In this document: positions 27,887 to 37,487 of the stretch, in pieces
Layout of the letters: every line of letters begins with the position of its first letter
Numbering within the stretch: position 1 is the first letter of the stretch
Source: Cognatilysobacter xinjiangensis
Lineage (GTDB): Bacteria > Pseudomonadota > Gammaproteobacteria > Xanthomonadales > Xanthomonadaceae
DNA length: 64,000 nt
Assembly (NCBI RefSeq): GCF_014651995.1
Contig: NZ_BMXY01000005.1
Span: 62,001-126,000, forward strand
Direction: 5' to 3'
Notes under the pieces: generated by a model
Seen by the model: the letters and a program-made list of their open reading frames with translations, nothing else
Database searches by the model: none
Told to the model about the DNA's origin: nothing
Position numbers and translations under genes: made by a program

Positions 27887-30800
27887 AGGCTGTCTTCCTT
27901 TCCGTAGATGGGCACCGCTTCCTCAACGTCTCTCAGGGAGCGCATTGGGCCTTGTCCAGGGCTGGCTTGGCCAGTAAAGATCACGTCCGCCGGCGGGTCC
28001 GCAACGTTGCGCTGAAAGACGTCAAGCCAATTGGCAATGTCCTTCCGGAGAGCGTCGTCAAGCGGACCAGTAAGTCCCAGCGCGTCCACGATCTCGCTGA
28101 CCTCCACATCCGGGTCGAACTGTGAGCCGGTTCGGTATTTGTGGAGCGCACGCGGAAGAGTTAGAGCCTTACCCGCGACGGGCTCCTCAAGCATGAGAAT
28201 TCTGCCCAGCTCCAGCCCTGGCAGGGTTCTCTGCAGAACTCGCCGGCTACGTCGAGTGATCGGGATTGGATCCACCAAGCGATCGGAATGCTCCACGAAT
28301 TTCGGGAACGTGCGATAAATGCCTGCATCGCGTTCCCGCCCCATTTTCGGAATAAGTATCACGAGACCCGGATACCTGCGTCCGACGCGCGCAGTCGCCT
28401 GAATGAACTCGGCAGTACCAAGCGGAAACCCGACCATCGCCATGACATTGAGCCGGTCAATGTCCACTCCGTGGGACATCATCGACGAGGCCATAACGAC
28501 GTGCACCCGGTCGTCAAATGCCTCTGCCGGCTTCTCAAGATCATCTAGCGTTTTTCGCACCTCCTCGAAGGGCGAGCGCCCGGTGAGCGAGCGTTGGTTG
28601 ACAGGACCCTCAACGAGGATTTGGGTTTCTGCAGATCGCGAAAGCGCGTCCAAGTCGCGAAGAGTGTTCCCATATACGACGTCCGTCCCGTAGAGATCCA
28701 CGATTTGCGGCGCGAGTGAAGACGGAACACCGATATCCGCGCAGACGGAGACGGGATCAGCTGCTAGTCCTCGGATGCTTCGTTGTAGAACCGTCAGAAT
28801 GCGATCGACAGCGTGCTCGACCGTAACGCCACGCGGAGCGAGGGCTATGTAGTGCCGCATGAGGTCCTTGCCATCGGACGACCAAAATCCAAGGCCTGGG
28901 GCGGGCCCTGGTTGCGGGAAGACACGAGCTGCGCGCAGGTAGAGGGTGCGAACCTGACGCTCATAGCCCGCCAACGTCGCGGAGGAACCAAGGATCTTGG
29001 GCCTACGACCCGAGAGCCGCTGACTTAGGTGGTCGTACAGCGCCTCATAGTGCGCGTCTACTGCCCCTAAACTATCTCGGAGAAGGTGTAGCTCGTCCTG
29101 TAATCGCAGTGTCGGCGCGAAGAGCTCCTCGCCACAGACGACAGGCTCGACCTTATGCTTGCAATCGGGAACAAGGCATCCCTGCGGCCGCTTGCTCCGA
29201 GGAGCATAGGTAAAACCATGACCCGGCTGTGTGCACCGACCTAACGGGCTGCCTACGAAGCCGCGCATAGCCGCTTGCATTCCGATAGAAGCGGCCTTGT
29301 CCAGTGTGCCAACCACCACGGTCGGCAGAAAGCGGTAAATCTCCTCGTCAACTACATAGAAGGGCAGCGCTCGTTCCGTCCACGGGCACGCCTCCGATCC
29401 GCACTCATGGCGTAGGGTCCACGTCTTGAGGTCGAACGAAATCGAAACGCCGGGTTCGCGGCAAAAAGGGCACTTGTCGAGCACCTTGAAACGACGCAAG
29501 GTTTCTTCTTCATAAGGGCTCGGGTCACCATCTTTTGGTTCCGGTGAGATGGCATTTGGTGTAGCCCCCTGCCCCACGAAGAAGCCCAGCGAAAACGAGT
29601 CACCGCCTATCCCATACTTGCGCCGGGTAAGTTCAGCCGCTGCAATGGCGTCAGCGAATCGCTGGGTCTGCTGCAGCGAGAGCATTCGAAGTGGGAACCG
29701 GCTCCACGCCGTGATTCCAGACTCTTTGCCGCGCATGCGGTCATGGAGCATGGCGGTGACCAAGAGTCCGAGGTACGTTTCGGTCTTTCCGCCGCCAGTC
29801 GCAAACCAGACGATATCAACAATCTCCGTGTCGGCCTGGTCGGTAAGGCACGACAGATTGGCAAGCAGAAAACCAAGTTGGAATGCCCGCCAGCCCGAGT
29901 ATTTTCCTCTGGCCGATATCACCATTGCTTCATTCATCAGGCAGAATGCGCGCCGCAGCCCGTGGTCGCTAACGAGCAGCTGATACCCCCGGGCAAGTCG
30001 CTCATTCTCCTCGGCGAACGCCTCAGCTCCTCGCGCCGCAGCGCTGCGCATTTCCGTTGACCAGTTCTCCTTACTGGCACGACCGGAAAGTACACTATCG
30101 GCCCAATGAAGTTGCCCCCACTGGCGGTGGGCCTCGTAGAGCGCTTCAGCCGTCATAAGCGGGTCTTTGGCTAACGCTTCGAAGCTCAGAAGCGCCTCAT
30201 CCAGACCGGGTGGAACGAATACTGGCCTTGGACGCGGAGCTTCCGGCACGTCGTCTGTATTAAGGTACTCGCCGTCCTGTCGAACGGCGCAGTTGAGGCC
30301 GATAGCCGGGAGCTCCCGGTCGTAGCGGAATGCATCAGGTAGCCCATCGAGTTGGAACGGGTCCGTCGAAAGGCCGCGCACTCGGAATGACACCTCGTAG
30401 AGGTTCCGATCGGTATCGGACTTCCCGCTCCCCTCGGACGTGTTCACCAGCAGGACCACGAGTTCGTCCTGGCCTGCGCGTTGCTCTACCGTCACCTCAA
30501 AGACTGCGCTTAGATCATTACGACCTGACGCCTCGCGGAGCGCAGCACGTAGCTCCTTCTCTAGGAACCGCTGAGACGTCTGGCCCGCCTCTGATGAAAT
30601 CGTGCCCTGCACCGCAACTTGAGGGCTCTTAGCCCAGTCTGCGGTCTTTCCAGCTTTCGACCAGCTACGCATGAATGCCTGAACTTCGAACACCCACGGC
30701 CCTTTGCCGTGGGGCCTCAGGCGCAGGCCTACTGCGCAGGGTGCCAGGCGCTCTTGCCGATCGTCGTCAGCCTTGGCAATGTCGGCCTCCGGCGCGAGTC

Positions 30801-30939
30801 GCCCTAGCCAAAAAAGACTGGACGGCTGCTTGTCCGAGGTGGAGCAGTCATCGCCTCGCGCGTCAGCCACCACCTTGCGTTGAAGCCAATGCACGGCTTT
30901 TGCAAGCTCGGCAGAAGTCGCCTTTTGTTGGTCAGTCAC
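27883..30939 (-). CDS. DrmA-like SF2 helicase
   Basis: A 1018-residue helicase. Walker A is the unusual WFATGGGKTETYLG near residue 380, typical of DrmA. Motif II is QDELHLL (DExH), motif III GSSATLAG, and the second RecA lobe has ASSMMSHGVDIDRLN and IQATARVGRRYPGL. Zinc-binding Cys clusters (CPFCREPG, CGSEACPW, CLVPDCKHK) are inserted between the motifs. The GTG start at 30939 overlaps the end of the sigma factor gene by 8 bases, and its stop overlaps the DrmB-like start. The N-terminal 300 residues have no domain I can name. Confidence 0.9.
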   Translation of the reverse strand: MTDQQKATSAELAKAVHWLQRKVVADARGDDCSTSDKQPSSLFWLGRLAPEADIAKADDDRQERLAPCAVGLRLRPHGKGPWVFEVQAFMRSWSKAGKTADWAKSPQVAVQGTISSEAGQTSQRFLEKELRAALREASGRNDLSAVFEVTVEQRAGQDELVVLLVNTSEGSGKSDTDRNLYEVSFRVRGLSTDPFQLDGLPDAFRYDRELPAIGLNCAVRQDGEYLNTDDVPEAPRPRPVFVPPGLDEALLSFEALAKDPLMTAEALYEAHRQWGQLHWADSVLSGRASKENWSTEMRSAAARGAEAFAEENERLARGYQLLVSDHGLRRAFCLMNEAMVISARGKYSGWRAFQLGFLLANLSCLTDQADTEIVDIVWFATGGGKTETYLGLLVTAMLHDRMRGKESGITAWSRFPLRMLSLQQTQRFADAIAAAELTRRKYGIGGDSFSLGFFVGQGATPNAISPEPKDGDPSPYEEETLRRFKVLDKCPFCREPGVSISFDLKTWTLRHECGSEACPWTERALPFYVVDEEIYRFLPTVVVGTLDKAASIGMQAAMRGFVGSPLGRCTQPGHGFTYAPRSKRPQGCLVPDCKHKVEPVVCGEELFAPTLRLQDELHLLRDSLGAVDAHYEALYDHLSQRLSGRRPKILGSSATLAGYERQVRTLYLRAARVFPQPGPAPGLGFWSSDGKDLMRHYIALAPRGVTVEHAVDRILTVLQRSIRGLAADPVSVCADIGVPSSLAPQIVDLYGTDVVYGNTLRDLDALSRSAETQILVEGPVNQRSLTGRSPFEEVRKTLDDLEKPAEAFDDRVHVVMASSMMSHGVDIDRLNVMAMVGFPLGTAEFIQATARVGRRYPGLVILIPKMGRERDAGIYRTFPKFVEHSDRLVDPIPITRRSRRVLQRTLPGLELGRILMLEEPVAGKALTLPRALHKYRTGSQFDPDVEVSEIVDALGLTGPLDDALRKDIANWLDVFQRNVADPPADVIFTGQASPGQGPMRSLRDVEEAVPIYGKEDSL

Positions 30940-32416
30940 TTAGCAACTCCCGCCCGTATTCGATTAGTGGATTACTCGGTCGCCGTAGCAGGCGAAGTCC
31001 CTTGCTTTCGATCTGCCGAATTCTTTCTCGGGTAACGCCGTACTGTTTGCCGATATCCTCCAGCGTCTGCTTCTCGCCACTTCCAAAGCCGAAACGAAGC
31101 CGCAGGATCTCCGCCTCGCGTGCAGGAAGTGCGTCTACGCACTCTCTAACGAATTCCGCAATGTCTACGTCTACTGCGAACGCTTCGGGCGTTGGACCGG
31201 CCGCGATGAGCTGATCAAGGACGCTGGGTCCCTCGTCATCGTCCGAGTGAAGAGAGACAAATCGATCAGCGTCGAGAACGAGCAAACGGCCGACCTTCTC
31301 TACCGGCCATCCGAGCTCATCTGCCACATCGGTCGGTCGAAAACTCTTGTCTGGCCGCTCCGAGCGCAGACGCCTAACGGTTCTCCGGAGCACGTGAAGC
31401 TGATCGATGAGATGCACTGGCAAACGAATGGTCCGGCCGGTATTGGCAATCGAACGTAGAATTGATTGCCGTATCCACCAGGTTGCGTAGGTAGTGAAGC
31501 GGAACCCAAGCTCAGGCGAGAAGTCTTCTGCGGCGCGCATCAGCCCAATAACGCCGTCCTGCATGAGGTCGTCGAGATCAAGCCCGCGCCCTATATACCT
31601 TCGAGCAATGTCCATTACGAGGCGCACGTTGGACAGGACAAGTGCCTGTCGGGCATCGTGGCCACGCAGAATAATCCGTTGAACGTCCGGTGTAGATCCG
31701 ATCGCACCGGCATCAATCTCCGCTTTGAACTTTCGTCCTAGCTGTATCGCACGACCGAGCTCTCGCTCCCGGTCCGGTCCAAGCAGCTTATGGTTCAGAA
31801 TTTGGTCTACGAGCTTAGGCCGCACCTCTCTGCCATCTGCGTCTTCATCTGCAGCTGCTGGCTCGCTCGCGTCGGGCGAAGTTGAGCTTGTGAGGTCCGA
31901 CGACTGAAGGTCCTGCTCTAAGTGCAGTATCTCGGCCGGACGCAACTTGAGAAGCGCACAAACACGCTCTACAGATGTTCGACCGAGGGCGGCGCCCGTG
32001 CGCTCGCGCTCTGCTTCGAGGATTGCGTACGCACGGCCGACCATGGCTGGCCGCACGCCCTCAGCTTCTGCTGGCTCAAGAACGGCAGGATCGACAGCCT
32101 CGTCGTCTAGCCACTCGTCGTTATCGCCGCGGGAGGCAACGCCCACATCTATCGCGGCGGGGTCGCGGAAGGCCGCAGCACAGGTCAGGAGCGAGCTGCC
32201 GTGCTCAGCGTCGGGCTCCCATTCGAGTTCGACGGCGGCTCGCAGTGCGTCCACCAAGGGATGCAATCGATGGCGTGAGCCCGTGGGGAGGTATGGCAGT
32301 TCGGCGACGCTAAAGGCGAGTGCGGGCAGTTCTGTTACAGCCGTCCGCAAGCCCTCTCCGGGCAGCTGCACGCCAGGGGCTATGGGCGGACTGCAGGCGT
32401 GGTATTTCCTGCTCAC
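30932..32416 (-). CDS. Sigma-70 family RNA polymerase sigma factor with N-terminal extension
   Basis: A 494-residue protein whose last 290 residues are a group 1/2-like sigma factor. Region 1.2-like LLGPDRERELGRAIQLGRK is at about 212; region 2 is at about 254-335 with LSNVRLVMDIARRYIGRGLDL, DLMQDGVIGLMRAAEDF and RFTTYATWWIRQSI. Region 3 follows, and region 4 is at about 425-490 with LPAREAEILRLRFGF and YGVTRERIRQIESKGLRLLRR. The N-terminal 200 residues match no sigma region I know and are acidic. The GTG start at 32416 has no strong ribosome binding site, so the true start may be further in. It is translationally linked to the DrmA-like gene, which is very unusual for a sigma factor. Confidence 0.9.
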   Translation of the reverse strand: MSRKYHACSPPIAPGVQLPGEGLRTAVTELPALAFSVAELPYLPTGSRHRLHPLVDALRAAVELEWEPDAEHGSSLLTCAAAFRDPAAIDVGVASRGDNDEWLDDEAVDPAVLEPAEAEGVRPAMVGRAYAILEAERERTGAALGRTSVERVCALLKLRPAEILHLEQDLQSSDLTSSTSPDASEPAAADEDADGREVRPKLVDQILNHKLLGPDRERELGRAIQLGRKFKAEIDAGAIGSTPDVQRIILRGHDARQALVLSNVRLVMDIARRYIGRGLDLDDLMQDGVIGLMRAAEDFSPELGFRFTTYATWWIRQSILRSIANTGRTIRLPVHLIDQLHVLRRTVRRLRSERPDKSFRPTDVADELGWPVEKVGRLLVLDADRFVSLHSDDDEGPSVLDQLIAAGPTPEAFAVDVDIAEFVRECVDALPAREAEILRLRFGFGSGEKQTLEDIGKQYGVTRERIRQIESKGLRLLRRPSNPLIEYGRELLSD

Positions 32417-32469
32417 GACAAGCCCAGTGTAGCCTCACCCCCATAGAGCGCTCCACTGTAGACCACGCA

Positions 32470-32892
32470 TCAATGCGGTGCCAACTCAGCTTTGAATATC
32501 TTTAGCATCAATGCCTTAGCTGCTTCCATGGTCGGAACCTCGCACTCCCAGACTTCTACTACCCTCCACCCCAAGGCGGTCAGCGCGTCGCGATTGCGGC
32601 TGTCCCGAGCCACGTTGGCACGGAACTTCTCGGCCCAGAACTCAACGTTGGTGGCTGGAGTGGTGGCCTTGCGGCATCCCGGATGCCGATGCCAATAACA
32701 GCCGTGAACGAACAGAGCGACTTTATGCCTTGGAAAAACGACGTCAGGAGAACCGGGAAGGTCTCGCTTGTGAATTCGGAAGCGTAATCCACACCGATGC
32801 GCGGCGCTCCGTACTAGCAACTCCGGCTTCGTGTGCTTGCCTTTTACAGCACGCATCATTTGCGACCGCGTGCTAGCTGATACTCGATCCAT
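32470..32892 (-). CDS. vsr: Very short patch repair endonuclease Vsr
   Basis: Vsr nicks at T:G mismatches that arise from deamination of 5-methylcytosine. The 140-residue protein has the full family pattern: STRSQMMRAVKGKHTKPELLVR, RDLPGSPDVVFP with the metal-binding Asp, FVHGCYWHRHPGC with catalytic and zinc-binding residues, FWAEKFRANVARD and GWRVVEVWECE. It lies 53 bp upstream of the sigma factor gene on the same strand. The presence of a C5-methylase in the same block is the usual reason for a Vsr gene. Confidence 0.95.
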   Translation of the reverse strand: MDRVSASTRSQMMRAVKGKHTKPELLVRSAAHRCGLRFRIHKRDLPGSPDVVFPRHKVALFVHGCYWHRHPGCRKATTPATNVEFWAEKFRANVARDSRNRDALTALGWRVVEVWECEVPTMEAAKALMLKIFKAELAPH

Positions 32893-33716
32893 CGGCCTGG
32901 GCTAGTTGCTCTCTCGTCAGCCGAGCATATGCAGTGCTCGTCAATAGTGCATAGGCAGCCAACTTGCGATAGAAGGCGTGGATTCTCTGCAGACCACTGT
33001 CCATCGTCGCTGACTTGGCCACGGTGAAGGCCTTAGTAGTTTGCATATCGCGTCTCTTGTGCCGGAAGGCAAAGCATTCGCACTTCGAGGAGCTATCCAG
33101 GCCGGCGGCAACCAGGTCGCGGCCGGCTTTATGCCATTCAACGTAGCGGCAGGGCACTGGCTCGGATGGACAGACTCCGGCAGGTCTACGGCCAAGGATA
33201 TCCGTGCTGGAACGAGCTTCCATCGCACCAGCGCGCGTGGGGTCGCGCACTGCGGATTTATTGCGATGCAAACAGCCTTCACAGTGGGTCCGGCGGCTAC
33301 GGACTCACTCTGGTGGTATGTGCCTTAAGTCCGCCAGCATTGCCGCTTGGCGTGGAATTCGCGTAACGGCCATCCAGCGGCCACCGATCCGCTGCTGCGG
33401 ATGCGCCAAAGCCGGAAGCGCTTGTATCTAATTTATAGTGAAGTCAGCCCACCAGGACTCGAAGCCGTAATCAGCGGTTCGGCGCTAGGAGGCCTATTCA
33501 GTGACGCGTGTCCGGCGTCCGTCGATGAGCCGAAGACGCAAGGTAGTGCGCCACGCCGCCCTAGGCGAGCGCCCTAGTCTTGCGGACCATTCGGCAGCTT
33601 GATGAGTACAGCACACGCAGTGCTAGAGTACGGCTCGCCCAAGTGCGCATCGCGCCACATGCCCGCCCGCTTCGGGTCGGAAGCGGACCTCTGCCCTGCG
33701 CCGTGATGGCTGCGTC
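32893..33716. other. Intergenic stretch before the IS element
   Basis: No gene is supported over about 820 bp. A 57-codon minus-strand frame ending at 32873 overlaps the vsr start but has no recognisable features. An inverted repeat CCGCTTC/GAAGCGG near 33668-33687 resembles dispersed intergenic repeats of xanthomonads. The vsr operon promoter probably lies in this stretch. Confidence 0.45.
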
Positions 33717-35311
33717 TCGACACGTCCGCTACCGGCCTATTCCGTTGAAAAACTCGGTCGATCGACGGTCCTGAAGCTGGTCCACTGACAACCCATCAAG
33801 CGAGCGGAATCGACGCGATGATGGGTCGGCAGAAGGCAGCGCAGGCGCCGTTGTTCTACGCCTTCAACCTCGAGGACCACGTCCCGGCGAACCATCTGCT
33901 GCGTGGCATCGACCGGTTCCTCGACCTCGACGGTCTGCACCAGCACCTGTCTCCGCACTACAGCCACACGGGCCGCCCATCGATCGATCCGGCGCTGCTG
34001 ATTCGCATGCTGATCGTCGGCTACTGCTTCGGCATCCGTTCCGAGCGCCGGCTGTGCGAAGAGGTGCATCTCAACCTGGCCTACCGCTGGTTCTGCCGAC
34101 TCTAGCTCGAAGATGCCGTGCCGGACCATTCGACGTTCTCGAAGAACCGGCACGGTCGCTTTCGCGACAGCGACACGCTGCGCTTTGTGTTCGAGCAGGT
34201 GTTGCAGCGTTGCCTGGCCGAAGGCCTGGTCGGCGGCGAAGGCTTCGCAACCGATGCCAGCGTCATCAAGGCCGACGCGAACCGACAGCGTGGCGTGCCC
34301 GGAGCTGAGGCGACCTTCGACGGTGCGTCGTTGGCGCGTCCGATGCGCGAGTACCTTGAGGCGCTGGAAACATTCAGCGAAGAGCGTCGAGTGCCGAAGA
34401 ACGTGTCGATCACCGATCCTGCAGCACAGTGGACAGCCGCACCGGGTGGCCCTGCTTTCTATGCGTATTCGACCAACTATCTGGTCGACGTGAAGTCGGG
34501 CGTGATCATGGATGTCGAGGCCACGCCGGCGCATCGAACCGATGAAGTCGCGGCGACGCGCACGATGGTGGAGCGCGTCGAGGATCGGTTCGACATCAAG
34601 CCCGAGCGCCTGATCGGCGACACGGCCTACGGCACGTCCGAGATGCTGGGCTGGATGGTTGAAGAAAAGTCGATCGAGCCGCACGTGCCGGTCTGGGACA
34701 AGAGCGAGAGCAAGGACGGGTCGCTGGGGCGCTCCGACTTCGAGTGGGACGAAGCGGAGGATGAATACCGCTGTCCCCAAGGCAACGTGCTGCGTTCGAC
34801 CGGCAAGCCCACCAGCGACCACACGCTCATCTACCGCAGCAGCGTCGCGGACTGCGCCGGCTGTCCACTGAAGCCGCGCTGCTGCGCGAATACGACGCAC
34901 CGCAAGATCACGCGCCAGCGGCACGAAAGCGCCCGAGACGTCGCCCGGCGGATTGCCACCACCGAGCGTTACGCGCAGTCGCGGCGGCATCGCAAGAAGG
35001 TGGAGATGCTGTTCGCACACCTGAAACGCATCCTGCGGCTGGACCGGCTGCGCCTGCGAGGGCTGAGCGGTGCCCGGGATGAGTTCCTGTTGGCCGCGAC
35101 CGCGCAGAACCTGAGGCGGATGGCAGCGTGGCTGATGCCGAAAAGCGAAGAAGTATCAAAAGCACTGGCCGTCTGAGGCGGCCAGGCGCTTTCGCGCCGA
35201 AGAAATCGCTCGCTTCTATCGACTGATTCGCCTGATCAGGCCGAAGCGGACGACCATCCCGTTGGCGACAGCGAGTTTTTCAACGGAATAGGCCACAAGC
35301 GGACGTGGCGA
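33717..35311 (+). mobile_element. IS1182-family insertion sequence
   Basis: The element has terminal inverted repeats that are perfect over 23 bp (33734-33756 and 35272-35294, starting GGCCTATTCCGTTGAAAAAC) and extend outward, with mismatches, to about 40 bp (TCGACACGTCCGCT against TCGCCACGTCCGCT). It contains one transposase frame. No convincing target-site duplication was found. It separates the vsr operon from the two-gene module that follows. Confidence 0.85.
33818..35176 (+). pseudogene. IS1182-family transposase with amber codon
   Basis: A DDE transposase frame with one in-frame TAG at 34103-34105, after residue 95. Before it are NLEDHVPANHLLRGIDRFLD and GRPSIDPALLIRMLIVGYCFGIRSERRL. 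After it are VPDHSTFSKNRHGRF, GEGFATDASVIKADAN (catalytic Asp), IGDTAYGT (second Asp) and KKVEMLFAHLKRILRLDRLRLRG (Glu of the DDE triad). The rest of the frame is intact, so the mutation is recent. Without suppression it is inactive. Confidence 0.9.
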
Positions 35312-35467
35312 TTACAGCACGCCGCGTCCAAGCGGCTAACCTGCCGTTCGCGTTGCAACAGCGGGGCACCCGCGGCGCCTCCCACGATCACCGGCACTTC
35401 TTCCACTGGTGCCGATGCAATGCTTACCGCACGAGCCAAGTATTGGCCCTTGCGCCACCCGGCCGGC

Positions 35468-37471
35468 CTACCATCGTCCTGCCTCCATCGCATCGAGCCT
35501 CGAACTCAACTCGTGCATGACGTCGACGCAGGCGTCGAGGTAATCGCGGAGCTTGTCGAGCGCCTTGTCCATGTTGTCGCACCAATTCTCATTGGACACG
35601 GCAGTGTCCTTGTCCGCGGCGCAGTCATACAGCGACGCGCGAACGTAGTGCGATTCCTGGCCGAATGCCCGCAGCACGCGATTCGCCTCATTGACGTGCG
35701 CGCGCCCGCCCTCCTCGAACGCCTCGACCTTCTTGCGCAGGTCGTTGAAGCTCGACACGCTCAGCGAGCGCTTCGCCGAAATCGCGGTTCGTTGGAAGAA
35801 GCCCTCGTCGCCGAAGGACATCTGTCCCATGACGTCCATCGCCAGCCGGCTGATCGCCAGTGACAGATTGACGCCACCCATCGAATGCTGGGTCAGCGCC
35901 CAGCTGGTCTTCGCGAACGCGCCGGCGAATGACAGCTTCCGGAAGTCGATGATCGCGCGCCATGCGCCGGTATGCGTCGCGATGCGCGCGAGCGCCTCAA
36001 TGAGCTTAGCTGGCACGGTCTCCGTCGCGAGAACTGTGGCGGCATCGACGAACCGCTCAGCATCGTCATTCTTGAGATTGAACGCGCGCGCCATCTGCAG
36101 GATAACGCCGCGCGCCCGTGCAGTCAGCCCGCCAGCCTCGCAGCCGAGGAACGTGGCATCGACGAGCCATGCGTACTGGCGCTCGCGCGCGGACAATTCG
36201 TCGAGCACGCGATCAATCTGCACGCGTCGCGGATCGCGAAGCACGCGCTCGATGCTCGCGTCCGCCGGTTCGCATTGCAGCAGCCGCGACAACGAGGAGA
36301 GATAGCCGCGTCGTTGGCTGTCCTCGCCCGGGGAGGCCATCGCCAGAATCAACGCGTCGATGTACAGCTGCCGGGAGTTGGCGTCGACCAGCAGCTCGGT
36401 AATGGGGTGCGCCTGCAGCGGCACGTGTCGCGACAGCAGATCCTCAAGCGAGAAAGGCTGTGGCTCCTGCGGCAACGTGGCCGGAGCCTGCCCGGGCGCC
36501 ACGGGCGCATCGGTTTCGCACAGGCTGCGCACCAGCGAGATGCCGGCGGCGATCTCGCGCGCGAGGTCGAGAAGGCAGTAGCGCGCGTCCGGGCTCGACA
36601 GATGGTCACGCACGCTGCCTAGCATGAGCGTGCGCCGGTCCTCTTCGCGGGCATGGCGCGCGACGCGTGAGATCATCGGCAGGCAGCTTGCCACCTCGTA
36701 CACGCAGTTAAAGCCGCTGCCGGACACCATCTCGAGGACCTGGTCCGCCGCGAGCACGCGCTCGCCGGCCCGGATCTCGACGATGCCCTCCAGCGCCGGC
36801 ATGCCCGCGGCCATGGTCTCGTCTAGGAGCCGCTCGGCGAACCCCGACAGCGTGAACTCCTGCCAGCCATCGATGCCGAGCATCTCGAACGCGGCCTCGA
36901 GGTCCTTGCTCTCGACGATGCGCTCCATTGCGAGGTCATTCTCGCGCAGCAGCGCCGAATAGTCGTAGACGACGCTAAGCACCTGCATGACTGGCGGCAG
37001 TCGATCGTATCCCTGCACCTTAAGGCTCGTGCGCCAGTCAATCACCGACGTCACCTGCTCGAGCCGGCCGATCTTATGGCCAACGCGCGTCGTAAGCGAA
37101 AGCAGCAGCTCACGCGTCTCGAACTGCGTTTCCGCAAGTTCGGCGAGGTTGTTGCGGATGATCGCGATTGAGCGCGCCTCGATCAGATTCTGCTTCTGCA
37201 GCGCAGCTAGGTATTGCCACGCCAGCGCCTGCATCTCAACGAGATCGGCGGTCGTCGCGCGCGCGATCGATTCGGTCCTGCCGTTGAGCTTGTACCAGCA
37301 GCGCTTGAAGAAGCCGGCATCACGAAACGTCTCCAGCCGCTCCGTCGCGAGCCCGGCGAGTTTTGATGCATCGAGCGCCAGTTGTTGCGCGGCGGTACTG
37401 TCCGCCTGGGCGTCCGCGACAAGGGCGTCGATCTGGCTGTCCGAACGAGTTTTTATTGCCGTGGTGCTCAT
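35468..37471 (-). CDS. Hypothetical protein, partner of the membrane protein upstream
   Basis: A mainly helical soluble protein of 667 residues that I do not recognise. Residues 1-110 look like a coiled coil with the segment FFKRCWYKLNGRTESIARATT; the rest has many Leu/Ala-rich helices and no nucleotide-binding motif. ATG 37471 is preferred to TTG 37501, which would overlap the upstream gene by 14 bases. Either way the gene follows its neighbour directly, so both are one operon. It lies between IS1182 and the McrBC operon and is GC-rich. Confidence 0.75.
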   Translation of the reverse strand: MSTTAIKTRSDSQIDALVADAQADSTAAQQLALDASKLAGLATERLETFRDAGFFKRCWYKLNGRTESIARATTADLVEMQALAWQYLAALQKQNLIEARSIAIIRNNLAELAETQFETRELLLSLTTRVGHKIGRLEQVTSVIDWRTSLKVQGYDRLPPVMQVLSVVYDYSALLRENDLAMERIVESKDLEAAFEMLGIDGWQEFTLSGFAERLLDETMAAGMPALEGIVEIRAGERVLAADQVLEMVSGSGFNCVYEVASCLPMISRVARHAREEDRRTLMLGSVRDHLSSPDARYCLLDLAREIAAGISLVRSLCETDAPVAPGQAPATLPQEPQPFSLEDLLSRHVPLQAHPITELLVDANSRQLYIDALILAMASPGEDSQRRGYLSSLSRLLQCEPADASIERVLRDPRRVQIDRVLDELSARERQYAWLVDATFLGCEAGGLTARARGVILQMARAFNLKNDDAERFVDAATVLATETVPAKLIEALARIATHTGAWRAIIDFRKLSFAGAFAKTSWALTQHSMGGVNLSLAISRLAMDVMGQMSFGDEGFFQRTAISAKRSLSVSSFNDLRKKVEAFEEGGRAHVNEANRVLRAFGQESHYVRASLYDCAADKDTAVSNENWCDNMDKALDKLRDYLDACVDVMHELSSRLDAMEAGRW

Positions 37472-37487
37472 GGTCGGAAGAGATGCC

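Noticed and set aside
23370-32892. A complete classical DISARM system
   Set aside because: DrmA- and DrmB-like genes and a methylase are present, but no DrmC, DrmD or DrmE could be recognised.
32873-33271. Minus-strand frame upstream of vsr
   Set aside because: No domain, no ribosome binding site and a composition unlike a real gene; kept only as a remark in the intergenic entry.
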